Positions 10,257-18,285 of a stretch of 64,000 bases of DNA are shown piece after piece. Each line of letters begins with the position of its first letter. Within the stretch, counting starts at the first letter, position 1. The stretch comes from Variovorax sp. V93. GTDB taxonomy: Bacteria > Pseudomonadota > Gammaproteobacteria > Burkholderiales > Burkholderiaceae_C. Below the pieces are notes generated by a model that was not told the origin of the DNA, made no database searches, and saw only the letters and a program-made list of their open reading frames with translations. Made by a program: the position numbers and the translations under genes. The DNA lies in the NCBI RefSeq assembly GCF_041154485.1, contig NZ_AP028669.1, positions 1,364,001 through 1,428,000 on the forward strand, read 5' to 3'.

Positions 10257-11192
10257 TTGCCTTCAATCAATAGCCCTTCCGGCGCGCTGCCGGCGCGCTT
10301 TCGCCGCGAACGCCTGCTGATCGTGGGTTGCGGGGACGTCGGCCAGCGCGTGGCGCGCAGCCTGCGCGGCCGCCTGCAGCTGGTGGCGCTCACTTCATCG
10401 GGCGAACGGGTGCCGGCTCTGCGGGCGGCCGGCATCCGTCCGCTCGTGGGCAACCTGGACGATCCGGCCACGCTGCGCCGCTTGGCCGGCGTGGCCACCC
10501 GCGTGCTGCACCTGGCGCCGCCGGCGCGCGACGGCGGCGCCGCCTGGTGGCGGGACCAGCGCACCACCGCGCTGGCGCGCGCGCTGCGGCTGCGCTCCGT
10601 GCCGCTTGCGTTCGTCTACGGCTCCACCAGCGGCGTCTATGGCGACTGCGGCGGTGCGCGGGTGAGCGAAACGCGCCCCGTGCGGCCTGACACCCCGCGC
10701 GCCCACCGCCGCGTGGACGCAGAGCGCGCGGTGCGCTGGCTCGGCCGCAGCGCGGGCGTGCGCGCCAGCATCCTGCGCATCCCGGGCATCTATGCGCCCG
10801 ACCGCGAGGGCGGCACGCCGCGCCAGCGGCTCGCGCGCGGCACGCCGGTGCTGCGGCGCGAGGACGACGTGTTCACCAGCCACATCCATGCCGACGATCT
10901 TGCGCGGGCCTGCGTGGCGGCGCTGTTCCGCGGCCGGCCGCAGCGCATCGTGCATGCCTCGGACGACACCGAGCTGCGCATGGGCGACTACATCGACCTC
11001 GCGGCCGATCTTTACGGCATGCCGCGCCCGCCGCGCGTGGCGCGCGAGGAAGCCCAGCGCCAGCTGCCGTTGCAGCTGCTGAGCTTCATGGGCGAATCGC
11101 GCCGGCTCGACAACACGCGGCTCAAGCGCGAGCTGCGCGTGCGGCTCGCGCATCCGACGGTGCACACCGGTTTGCGCGAAGAAGCAGCCTGA
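10257..11192 (+). CDS. NAD(P)-binding SDR-family protein (YeeZ-like)
   Basis: This is an extended short-chain dehydrogenase/epimerase-like protein of 311 aa. It has a Rossmann turn GCGDVGQRVARSL near residues 25-37 and the segment FVYGSTSGVYGD, which holds the active-site Ser/Tyr region. The C-terminal part contains HADDLARACVAAL and SFMGESRRLDNTRLKREL, which resemble the YeeZ/GalE-like group. The start is TTG at 10257. Substrate unknown. The DUF7002-like gene begins four bases after its stop and is probably cotranscribed. Confidence 0.85.
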   Translation: MPSINSPSGALPARFRRERLLIVGCGDVGQRVARSLRGRLQLVALTSSGERVPALRAAGIRPLVGNLDDPATLRRLAGVATRVLHLAPPARDGGAAWWRDQRTTALARALRLRSVPLAFVYGSTSGVYGDCGGARVSETRPVRPDTPRAHRRVDAERAVRWLGRSAGVRASILRIPGIYAPDREGGTPRQRLARGTPVLRREDDVFTSHIHADDLARACVAALFRGRPQRIVHASDDTELRMGDYIDLAADLYGMPRPPRVAREEAQRQLPLQLLSFMGESRRLDNTRLKRELRVRLAHPTVHTGLREEAA

Positions 11193-11196
11193 AGCC

Positions 11197-11823
11197 GTGC
11201 CGAGCCTGCCCGCGAAGGCTTTTCATTTTGTCGATGCCGCCAACTGGCCGGCGGTGCAGCAGCAGGGGCTGTGCAGCACCGGCGAGCTGCTGCGGCGCGG
11301 TGCCTTCGGCGCTGAAGTGGAAGCCTCGGTGCGCGCGCACCGGCCCGACGGCATCACGCTGCCCGACGGCCGCTACATCCGCGACCAGCGGCCCATGCCG
11401 CCCGGCGCGCTGGCACGCTGCCTCGATCCTGGCCTGGCGCCGGCCGACTGGTATGCGCTGCTCAACGGCTGCGTGTTCTTCTGGCTGGACGCCGAGAGGG
11501 TGCAGCGCCATCGCGCCGCCCTGCGCGGCCGGCCGCAGGTGCTGCTGACTTTCGATGCGCCTGGGCTGGCCGCCGCCCACGCGAATGTCGCGCACGTCAC
11601 GCCATTCAACATCGGAAGCGCGGTGCGCAAGGCCGCGCCGCGTGGACTGCGCACGCTGGTGCCGCTGGCGCACTGGCAGGCCGACGGATGGGCATCGGAG
11701 GCGCTGCCACAGCGGGCGGTGCGGGCTGCAAGCCATCGGCCGGCAGAACTGGTCTTGCGCGCGGCAGCCGTGCCGGACGCGATGCGCCATGTCATGGCAA
11801 CAGAAGTGATCGGGGCTGCGTGA
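11197..11823 (+). CDS. DUF7002-like hypothetical protein
   Basis: This cytoplasmic protein of 208 aa, GTG start, has no signal peptide or membrane segment. The layout FHFVDAANWPAVQQQGL at the start, the middle RYIRDQRPMPP and the late FFWLDAERV and NIGSAVRKAAPRG resemble the DUF7002 family, whose members look like ADP-ribosyl-transferase-related folds but have no assigned role. The family call is from memory of the pattern. It is cotranscribed with the SDR gene upstream. Confidence 0.7.
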   Translation: MPSLPAKAFHFVDAANWPAVQQQGLCSTGELLRRGAFGAEVEASVRAHRPDGITLPDGRYIRDQRPMPPGALARCLDPGLAPADWYALLNGCVFFWLDAERVQRHRAALRGRPQVLLTFDAPGLAAAHANVAHVTPFNIGSAVRKAAPRGLRTLVPLAHWQADGWASEALPQRAVRAASHRPAELVLRAAAVPDAMRHVMATEVIGAA

Positions 11824-11960
11824 AGACAGAGGAGAGGAGTGGTGCCCCGGGGGCCGCAATCGGGGCTCGGCACCGCCGGGCGCCACCCTCACCTTGCAAA
11901 CGCCGCGGCCATAGCGATCAGTCTTGGCTTGGACGGCAGTGGCCAGTCTGCGCGTCGGGT

Positions 11961-12413
11961 TCAGACAGCAACGTACTCGACCGCGCCGGTGTCCCCGTCC
12001 AGGATCATGTCATAGGGATACCAGTAGATCTGCTCATCGCCGTAGTCGTCGACATAGCTGTACCCGATGTATGTCATTCCCAGGTATGTGTCTTGAACCT
12101 GGATGAAGGTGGCGTATTGCATTCCGTCCGCCCGGGCCAGCTTCTTGTTCGTCTTGTATTTCTTGACCGGCAGATCGCCCTTGTTTGCATGCTTGACGTG
12201 GAACGCAGCAATCTTTGCGTCTTTGATGTCCACGGAGACCGTGTGCGGCCCGCTCTTGTCGATGACGTGCTGGCCGTTGCTCTTGAGCTTGTCGCCCACC
12301 AATTTCGCGCCATTGTGCTGGTGATGCTTTCCCTTGGCGAAGCTCGCATCGATAAAGCCGAATACGCCGGAAAGGGCGAGGCCGGTGGTCAGAAGGCGTC
12401 TTGTGTGGTTCAT
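11961..12413 (-). CDS. Small exported hypothetical protein
   Basis: This protein of 150 aa has an N-terminal signal peptide (MNHTRRLLTTGLALSGVFG, cleavage likely near SFA). A His/Lys-rich stretch KGKHHQHNGAK begins the mature part. The rest is soluble, rich in Asp, Lys and Tyr, and ends with YVDDYGDEQIYWYPYD. A ribosome site (AAGGAG) precedes the ATG. No family recognised. It is the last host gene before the prophage boundary. Confidence 0.8.
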   Translation of the reverse strand: MNHTRRLLTTGLALSGVFGFIDASFAKGKHHQHNGAKLVGDKLKSNGQHVIDKSGPHTVSVDIKDAKIAAFHVKHANKGDLPVKKYKTNKKLARADGMQYATFIQVQDTYLGMTYIGYSYVDDYGDEQIYWYPYDMILDGDTGAVEYVAV

Positions 12414-12800
12414 TTCGATTCTCCTTGCCGAGCTTGACTGTCGCGCGCGGTGCGCGAGTCAGTGCCGGGCATCAAAGTTCTGCTCTGCCAAAGCGAGCCC
12501 GGATGTAGGACCTGGGGTGGCGTGTGCGCGGGCCGGCATCCAGCGGAAATCGGGACGTTGAACCCGCGACCACTGACTTGCTCACGACCCGGCCGGCTCC
12601 AACGCACCGGTGGCGTGAGTGGGGCAAGAGAAGGGCGGCCGGATTAAAAAGAGAGAGAGACGATCGTGGCGGCGGTCGAAGCGGCGAATGGATAAACCCC
12701 TGCGGGAGGTTTTCAATTTGCGGAACACGTCGCGAAACAGATGCGGGACGGTTGGAGCAATGCTGGCGAAAAAACTATCGCCAAATACGCCGTGTCGACG
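12414..12800. other. Gene-free stretch beside the prophage attachment site
   Basis: No convincing gene is seen in these 387 bases. Near 12764-12783 there is an inverted repeat TGGCGA-TCGCCA with an A-rich loop, directly beyond the 3' end of the tRNA fragment; it may be part of the tRNA gene's original downstream terminator. Around 12555-12600 a stretch resembles a degenerate tRNA read on the minus strand but does not fold. Confidence 0.5.
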
Positions 12801-12857
12801 TGGTGCCCGGGGCCGGAATCGAACCGGCACACCTTTCGGTGGGGGATTTTGAGTCCC
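12801..12857 (-). repeat. Attachment site: 3' part of tRNA-Leu(CAA)
   Basis: Read on the minus strand, this is the anticodon loop CTCAAAA, variable arm, T arm (GGTTCGATTCC) and acceptor 3' end of a leucine tRNA, ending in the CCA complement at 12801-12803. The matching 5' half is missing: beyond 12857 the sequence diverges, and no acceptor strand complementary to CCCGGGC is found. The fragment stands next to a tyrosine integrase. This is the expected att duplication left when a phage inserts into the 3' end of a tRNA gene. Confidence 0.85.
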
Positions 12858-12953
12858 ACCAGAAATCCAGCATCCATGCGGGTTTTCGGGCGAAACGTTC
12901 CGCTTTTTGCTGTGAAATCTTCCCTCTGAAGATCGGCAAATGCGGAACGCGTT

Positions 12954-13985
12954 TTAGGCCACCGGTTTAAGCCTCCGCACGGCCCCGTAGTGGCGCTCCG
13001 TGAGCCTCGTGCTGTCGTGCTGCAGCAGCTGCGATGCCGCCTCCAGGCTTTCCGATTTCTGGGCGGCCCGCTTGCGGCCGTCGCGCAGGTACAGCGCCCG
13101 AATGGCGCGCACCAGCTCGTCGTCGTTGTGGATGCCGGCCTTCACCGCAGCCCGCTCGCGCGCCTTGTCCCACTGGTAGCGCAGCTTTCGGATTTCCACA
13201 GGCTGGCCCTCAGGGGTGGACAGCAGCATCAAATGGTCCGCGCCGAGGGCCCTGCGACGCTGCACGAGGTCCGGCAGCGTCTGGGACAGGCTCATGTCCC
13301 ATTCGGCCTCCTTGCCTGTCTTGCTGGCCTCCAGGTGCAGCAAGTCGCCGCGTGGCAGAAGCACGGCGATACAGTCCATCAGCCGCATGCCGGTGGCCGA
13401 GGCCAGGTCCATGCAGTCGCGCAGGGTCTGGTTGCCTTCGTAGTGGATCGCCTCCCACACCGGATCCAGTACCTTCATGCGGCGCGGCTTCTCCGGGTTC
13501 TTCCACTTCGATTTCTCCATGCCGGCGGCCGGCCACGGAAGCGTGGTCATACCCTCGATGCGGGCCCAGTTCCAGATCACCGACAGGAGAGCCATTTCCC
13601 GGTTGCCTTGAGTCTTGGCGGACCGGGCGCGGAGGTAGCCCTTCAACGTCGGCAGGTCGACTTGATCCCAAGTGGCTGGGCCAAAGGGCGGACGGAGCTG
13701 GCGCAGGCTCTTTGCATAGCCGCGGCAGGTCTCCGCGTTGGTGTAGCTGAGCAAACCGGTCTGTTCGTCGAGTTCCCAGGCGGAAAACGCCTCCTCGAGC
13801 GTGCCGGTGATCCGGGGCTTGAGGTTGTGGAGCTCGTCCCATTTCTTGATCGCCGCATCGAAATCGGTGCCAAGCGGAACGTCCGGCTTGCCCTCCGGAC
13901 GCATGTCGTAGAAATAGTAGACGCTCACCTTCCCGGAGGCGCGCTTGCGCGAGTGGGAACGAAGCCGCGGATACTTCCCAGTCAT
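12954..13985 (-). CDS. int: Phage tyrosine integrase
   Basis: This site-specific recombinase of 343 aa is presumed to act on the adjacent tRNA-Leu attachment site. An N-terminal SAM-like DNA-binding region (TLEEAFSAWELDEQTGLLSY and on) precedes the catalytic domain with the first arginine in SATGMRLMD. Near the C-terminus is LLQHDSTRLTERHYGAV, holding the late His/Arg and the Tyr nucleophile. ATG at 13985 overlaps the stop of the DUF4224 gene (ATGA) and starts MTGKYPRLRSH, so the longer frame is rejected. Confidence 0.93.
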   Translation of the reverse strand: MTGKYPRLRSHSRKRASGKVSVYYFYDMRPEGKPDVPLGTDFDAAIKKWDELHNLKPRITGTLEEAFSAWELDEQTGLLSYTNAETCRGYAKSLRQLRPPFGPATWDQVDLPTLKGYLRARSAKTQGNREMALLSVIWNWARIEGMTTLPWPAAGMEKSKWKNPEKPRRMKVLDPVWEAIHYEGNQTLRDCMDLASATGMRLMDCIAVLLPRGDLLHLEASKTGKEAEWDMSLSQTLPDLVQRRRALGADHLMLLSTPEGQPVEIRKLRYQWDKARERAAVKAGIHNDDELVRAIRALYLRDGRKRAAQKSESLEAASQLLQHDSTRLTERHYGAVRRLKPVA

Positions 13986-14206
13986 TTCACCAGTGCCAGG
14001 TTGACCCCGGTGGATGGCCTGACCACGCGGCCAGCCAGCCATTCGCGGGTGTGGAAACGGCTCACGAGTATGCGCTTGTCACGGCGGCGGTAGGGGATGC
14101 CGTCGGCCTTCAGGATCCGCTCTTGTTCATCCGGCGATGCAGCGCCAGTCAGTGCGCGCACTTCGCTTGGGGTGAGCAGTTCTTCGGTCAGTGCAGCCGT
14201 GCTCAT
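13982..14206 (-). CDS. DUF4224 family protein
   Basis: This 74-aa protein sits directly upstream of the integrase and overlaps it by four bases. The pattern LLTPSEVRALTGAASPDEQERIL followed by GIPYRRRDKRILVSR matches DUF4224, a small family found next to phage integrases. It may act as an excisionase or integrase cofactor, which is inferred from position only. Its ATG overlaps the stop of the J-domain gene. Confidence 0.8.
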   Translation of the reverse strand: MSTAALTEELLTPSEVRALTGAASPDEQERILKADGIPYRRRDKRILVSRFHTREWLAGRVVRPSTGVNLALVK

Positions 14207-14808
14207 TGGACCTCCCGCAGCGCGTCGTCGCGCGCCTGGTTGAGCTCGGCCATCTTGGCGGGGTCTCCGCCGCGGTCCGGGTGGTATGCGGACGCCAGCC
14301 GCCGATAGACCTCGGTGAGCTGCGCGCGAGTGTTGACACCGGTGCCGAAAACGTCGCGCCACGTGCGCGGCGCCGAATTGGTGCTGCTGGGCGGCGGCAG
14401 CGCCGAGAACCCGGTGAAGGCCGCCTCGAGCATGTCTCCGGTTCCCCAACGTGCGATGCCGCGCAGCGCCTCGATGGTCTTGGCGATGGCCTGCATGTTG
14501 TGCTCGATCTTTTCCCACCGGTCGCACGCGAAAGACATCTGCCGCTTTTTGTAGGTGAAGTAGACCGACACGCCCGGGTCGTCCGGCTGGCGCTGGTTGG
14601 CGAGCGGCAGCCCGTCGCGGCGCAGCGCGATGTTTGTGCTGATGACGATGGCCGGATCCGGGTAACGACCGGCCAGGCGCCCGACCTCGGCCACGATGTT
14701 GTCGCGGGCCCGGGCGAAGGTCACTTCGAACTTGGCGCGCTCGCGGCGCCAGCGTTCGGTGCGCGGCCGGCCTACGGGCCACTGCAGCGGATAGGCTTCG
14801 GCGCTCAC
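14203..14808 (-). CDS. J-domain (DnaJ-like) protein
   Basis: The protein of 201 aa, GTG start, overlaps the stop of the upstream gene (GTGA). The C-terminal third is a J domain: helix II, then the HPD motif in AYHPDRGGD, then helix III (KMAELNQARDDAL). The N-terminal 130 residues are unassigned and may bind a client. J domains stimulate Hsp70 ATPases, so the protein is likely to recruit host DnaK for a phage step. Its place in the integration cassette is unusual. Confidence 0.8.
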   Translation of the reverse strand: MSAEAYPLQWPVGRPRTERWRRERAKFEVTFARARDNIVAEVGRLAGRYPDPAIVISTNIALRRDGLPLANQRQPDDPGVSVYFTYKKRQMSFACDRWEKIEHNMQAIAKTIEALRGIARWGTGDMLEAAFTGFSALPPPSSTNSAPRTWRDVFGTGVNTRAQLTEVYRRLASAYHPDRGGDPAKMAELNQARDDALREVQ

Positions 14809-16373
14809 TGTGCGTCTCCTTCGCCGGTTTCGAGAGGGGTGTCGTCGGGATCGGGCGCCGCCGGCAGCGGCGAGTGCTTCGGCTTGGCCGCCTGCTTCGC
14901 ACGGATCTGCTCGACCTTCGTCCAGATGCGCGCCAGCTCGGTCTCGCCTGCGGCAGCCATGTCGAGGTCTTGGGCCAGGCACAGTGCAGCCAGCGTGACC
15001 ATGACGCCGCCAACCTCCTGCTCCTTTTTGCCCACCGGCCGCGCGAAGACATAGTCGACCAACTGGTGCGCTTCGCTGGCCGTGCAGCCGCATGCCTGCA
15101 CGAGTTCCAGCGCTTCTTCCAGGAAACGGTGATTCCGCTCTTCGCGGTCGCCGGCGATCATTTCGCCGAAGCACGCCATCAGCCACGGCTGCACGCGCTG
15201 CTGGAATGGTTCGCGCGATGCGCAATCAGGGCAGCGCACACCGCCTTCGTCCGGGCTGTAGTACGACGGGCCTCCAATAATTCCGGTGCCATCGCAGGTC
15301 GTGCAGCCGTTGTCCTCGATCTCGACTTCCACGCCGATCAAGTCCTGAAGCAACTCGATGGCCTGCGGCTTCGTGCCGGTGACGCCATGCGCATCTGAAG
15401 CGCGCCAGTACTCGAAGCCATGTTCGATGGCCTTCTTCTGGATGGCGTCACGAGTCAGACCGGGCTGCTCGCACGCAGCGATGGCAGCACCGGGTGCGGC
15501 GAGGTAGATGCTGCCCGACTCGATGAACGCTCGTAGACGCTGTGCGATCTGCCAGCCCGTCGCCTTCTTGTACTCGTCGTGGCTCACGTCACCCAGCACG
15601 CGCTGGGTTGCTGCCTCCAGCGCGTGGACGATGTGGCGGGCATCGGTGCGGTTCAGCGGGTAGCTCGCCACCGCCCCGGCCTGCTCTCCGGCTGCGGGCT
15701 CTGCCTTCTGGCCGGCTACAACTTCTCGAATCGCACTTTCACCCGATACCCCAGCGCCTTGGCTATTGCATTCAGCACAGGCTCTGTGATCGTCTGCTTT
15801 CCCAACTCGATGTTGGTGATGCTGGTCCGCTCCAGGCCAACTCGTTGAGCCAGTTGCGCCTGCGTCAGGCCCTGCATCTTGCGTAGCGCCCGGATTGTCT
15901 TGGTGAGGTCTGTCTTCGTCATGGTCATCTATCCCGCCATCAACTGTTGAACCGAGGTAACCACGCTCTGCCTGCGGCTGCATGGTCTGAGAGAGGGCCA
16001 GGACTTCACGAGCGAACTGAAGCAGGCCCGGCTCCCCTGTGTGGTACTGCGTGCCGAGCCCGTACTTCGATGGCGATTCGCTGAAGAGTCGTTCGCCATC
16101 GTTGAGCGCGAGAATTTCCGCATCGCTCGGCGCTGCTGGCATCACAGCCGGATGGGTGGCTAGCCTGGCGAGGATTGCATCTGCCATATCGGGGGCGAGG
16201 TCACTGCCACGCGCCTCGGTGAAATCGTCCTGGCTCATGGTGCCGACACCCCATGCATCCCAAACCCGACCGCAGTGGTAGACCCCGGACAGGTTTTCCT
16301 CGATCAGATCGATGAGCGCGTCACGGGCCAGCGCCGTCGGCACGCCTGCGCCTTCCTTGTTGTCATCCGACAT
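14805..16373 (-). CDS. Composite ORF with MazG-like C-terminal domain
   Basis: The open frame encodes 522 aa. The C-terminal part (after RCPDCASREPFQ) has the pattern EERNHRFLEEALELVQ and, further on, QEVGGVMVTLAAL, which fits MazG-like all-alpha nucleotide pyrophosphohydrolases. A CxxC-type zinc ribbon (CTTCDGTG ... CPDC) stands just before it. The middle (15716-15928) is low-complexity in this frame and coincides with a good XRE repressor-like gene in another frame, so this may be two genes joined by chance: one from 16373 and one starting near GTG 15671. Confidence 0.6.
   Translation of the reverse strand: MSDDNKEGAGVPTALARDALIDLIEENLSGVYHCGRVWDAWGVGTMSQDDFTEARGSDLAPDMADAILARLATHPAVMPAAPSDAEILALNDGERLFSESPSKYGLGTQYHTGEPGLLQFAREVLALSQTMQPQAERGYLGSTVDGGIDDHDEDRPHQDNPGATQDAGPDAGATGSTSWPGADQHHQHRVGKADDHRACAECNSQGAGVSGESAIREVVAGQKAEPAAGEQAGAVASYPLNRTDARHIVHALEAATQRVLGDVSHDEYKKATGWQIAQRLRAFIESGSIYLAAPGAAIAACEQPGLTRDAIQKKAIEHGFEYWRASDAHGVTGTKPQAIELLQDLIGVEVEIEDNGCTTCDGTGIIGGPSYYSPDEGGVRCPDCASREPFQQRVQPWLMACFGEMIAGDREERNHRFLEEALELVQACGCTASEAHQLVDYVFARPVGKKEQEVGGVMVTLAALCLAQDLDMAAAGETELARIWTKVEQIRAKQAAKPKHSPLPAAPDPDDTPLETGEGDAQ
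15716..15928 (-). CDS. XRE-family helix-turn-helix protein
   Basis: The 70-aa protein is almost entirely one HTH domain: LTKTIRALRKMQGLTQAQLA, then RVGLERTSITNIELGKQTI and the closing helix LNAIAKALGYRV. It is read in a different frame inside the 522-aa ORF. The protein-like sequence and G/C-rich third positions favour this frame locally. It could be a phage regulator or an orphan antitoxin; no toxin gene is adjacent. Confidence 0.7.
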   Translation of the reverse strand: MTMTKTDLTKTIRALRKMQGLTQAQLAQRVGLERTSITNIELGKQTITEPVLNAIAKALGYRVKVRFEKL

Positions 16374-16938
16374 GGTTCTCTCCTTGGGTTGGGGCGCCGG
16401 GGATTGAGCCCACGGGCATGAAGTGCGTGTACGGCGCCTGTTCTTTGGGGCCGCGACTGCCAGTCGGTGCGCACGCTTGGAAGTACTCGACGTTCTCAGA
16501 GTGCTTTTGCCAAACACCGTCTTCGAGGTAATCGAAGTCGTGACGCTCGGGGTGTGCTTCGTCTTCTGCGTCGAGCCAGCCGACCACAAGCAGCACGCCT
16601 TCGGGTGCCGTCTCAATCGCTTGCCACCCACCCGAGGTGCCGTCAGACTGAGAGGCGCGGGCTTGGGTGAGAATTGCTTGCTTGTCGGCATCAAGGTGCA
16701 ATCCACGGCTTTCGGCCTTGGTGAGCAGTTCGATGCACCAAGCAGCAAACCGGGTGTCTGGCATAGAACGGCGCGAAGCCTGCCAGATCTGCCATGCGTT
16801 TTCGGTTGCCAGGGCTACGTAGGTCAGGCCGTCATCTACGACCCTGCGCGTGACATTCAAGCCGTCACGGCGCGCGTACGCTTCAAACGCTTCGCGCTCA
16901 TCCAAGCAGCCGCCGTTAAGGCATTGGGTGTTGTTCAT
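16363..16938 (-). CDS. DUF551-like hypothetical phage protein
   Basis: This protein of 191 aa has a second half (GGWQAIETAPEGVLLVVGWL ... YTHFMPVGSIPGAP) following the DUF551 pattern seen in many small phage proteins. The first half, with ATENAWQIWQASRRS, resembles common phage early proteins. ATG at 16938 is used; another ATG lies at 16953. It overlaps the next gene by 11 bases. Role unknown. Confidence 0.75.
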   Translation of the reverse strand: MNNTQCLNGGCLDEREAFEAYARRDGLNVTRRVVDDGLTYVALATENAWQIWQASRRSMPDTRFAAWCIELLTKAESRGLHLDADKQAILTQARASQSDGTSGGWQAIETAPEGVLLVVGWLDAEDEAHPERHDFDYLEDGVWQKHSENVEYFQACAPTGSRGPKEQAPYTHFMPVGSIPGAPTQGENHVG

Positions 16939-16940
16939 GT

Positions 16941-17165
16941 TCAGTCCGTCCATTTGATGCAGCCGGCGCTCGAGCAGCGGCCGGACATTCGGCCGTCGAC
17001 CGCGCTGGCGGTGTATGTGAAAAGGCCCCCGCAACGAATGCACCGCATGGATGCCTTCACCGACTCGGTGGGCCGCAGGGTTGTCGGGTCGAAGTGCCGA
17101 CGGAAGATCTCCGTCTTGGCCTTCGCCACTGCGCTGGAGAAGGCGCCGAAGCCTGGGGTGGTCAA
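16941..17165 (-). CDS. Small zinc-ribbon protein
   Basis: A 74-aa protein with four cysteines arranged CIRCGG ... CSSAGC, which should bind one zinc. The start is TTG at 17165, overlapping the upstream TGA, and is decided by the strong ribosome site GGAGGAG five bases before it; longer in-frame starts give arginine-rich nonsense. No function assigned. Confidence 0.7.
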   Translation of the reverse strand: MTTPGFGAFSSAVAKAKTEIFRRHFDPTTLRPTESVKASMRCIRCGGLFTYTASAVDGRMSGRCSSAGCIKWTD

Positions 17166-17419
17166 AGCTCCTCCTCCGCGGGCGGCTGCATGCCGTGCCT
17201 GCAGTTCGCGCGGCAATCTGCATCGCCCACGCCGCCTGGCTCGCCGTAGTCGTGCTCGCCGGTGGTCAGGTCGACGAAAACGGCCTGCGAGCAGTCCACC
17301 CAGCCGATGGGGCATGCGCGGCCGCCCTCGAACTGCCAGATGCGTCCGCTGTAGAAAGTGCCGTCCTGGCCAGCGAGCTGGCGCGCAGCGTCGATGAGTC
17401 GGGTCAGCTGCGCGGTCAT
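17162..17419 (-). CDS. Hypothetical phage protein
   Basis: An 85-aa soluble protein with five cysteines (CPIGWVDCSQ and DCRANCRHG), starting MTAQLTRLIDAARQLAG. Its start overlaps the stop of the upstream gene (ATGA) and its end overlaps the next start, so it is translationally coupled on both sides. No family recognised. Confidence 0.7.
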   Translation of the reverse strand: MTAQLTRLIDAARQLAGQDGTFYSGRIWQFEGGRACPIGWVDCSQAVFVDLTTGEHDYGEPGGVGDADCRANCRHGMQPPAEEEL

Positions 17420-18285
17420 AGGAGGGATTCCTGTGCGACGGCCGCGCCGGCGTAGCGCGCGCGGACCTTGCCTTCTCCCAGTTGCAGGCGCCGGTACTTG
17501 TCGAACTCGCAGAGGCAGTTCTGAACGTCCATCGCCTGAAGGTGCCGGTCTTCCCAGATCTGCGGCACCATGGGGCGCAGCACGCCGATCAACGCTGGCA
17601 GCTCGATCTCGAACTGCGCGTGGCTGATGGCCTGGTCCTTGGGGCGGTCGCGAAGCCGATTGATGCCTCGCGCGCTGCCCGGGCCGAGCGGGGCCCACGT
17701 AGGCGCGTCATCCCACGCGAAGACCGCAGGCAGCTGCGCCAAGTCGGCCACCACCTGGCCCGCCAGGAAGCTGCCCATGCCGTCGAATTCGATGAGGGCG
17801 GCCCAGGTGCCGCGCATGGTCGGCGCGACGACGCGGGAAGCCTGCGGCGCGATCAGCTCGACCAGGTCGCATACCGAGTCCACCTTGTTGCGGCCGGGGA
17901 CGCCCGGCACGACGTAGGCACCGGTGAAGACCTTCTGGCCATCGGCCGCCCGTTGCGCCAGCGCGCCGCGCGCGCCCGGTAGGTCTGCGAGGCCGAACGT
18001 CCGGCCGCCGGTGATGGCCAGCAGAGAGTCCGGCCAGTTCACGAGGCGTGCCAGCAGGGCTGCGACAAGCGCAGTCTGCTGGTCGCAATCGGGTACGTAC
18101 CAACGATCGAGCAGCGCGACGCTGACGCGGTCGTCCATGCGGCGGACGTTGCACCACCGGAAGTCCCGAAGCAGAGCGTCATCTGTCCATGGCCGTGGGA
18201 GGCCTTGCGCCTTCTTCGCTCGGATCCAATCGCGCTCGGTCATCCAACGCACGAGGATCGCGAGTTCGGTGGGGCTGAACTTCAT
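17416..18285 (-). CDS. Putative DNA base-modification protein (aGPT-Pplase / hmdU-kinase helical family-like)
   Basis: The 289-aa protein has the N-terminal pattern LPRPWTDDALLRDFRWCNV then RRMDDRVS at about residues 29-55. This is the pattern I associate with the alpha-glutamyl/putrescinyl-thymine pyrophosphorylase (clade 3) and 5-hmdU DNA kinase helical-domain families, enzymes proposed for hypermodified thymine in phage DNA. A later conserved block is LVELIAPQASRVVAPTMRGT. No thymidylate-synthase-like hydroxymethylase is visible, so a complete thymine pathway is not shown. It is coupled by overlaps to the ASCH gene upstream. Confidence 0.6.
   Translation of the reverse strand: MKFSPTELAILVRWMTERDWIRAKKAQGLPRPWTDDALLRDFRWCNVRRMDDRVSVALLDRWYVPDCDQQTALVAALLARLVNWPDSLLAITGGRTFGLADLPGARGALAQRAADGQKVFTGAYVVPGVPGRNKVDSVCDLVELIAPQASRVVAPTMRGTWAALIEFDGMGSFLAGQVVADLAQLPAVFAWDDAPTWAPLGPGSARGINRLRDRPKDQAISHAQFEIELPALIGVLRPMVPQIWEDRHLQAMDVQNCLCEFDKYRRLQLGEGKVRARYAGAAVAQESLL

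Noticed and set aside
12555-12605. tRNA-like stretch on the minus strand (GGTTCAACGTCCCG)
   Set aside because: The T arm does not pair properly and no D arm or acceptor stem forms; probably chance or a very old remnant.
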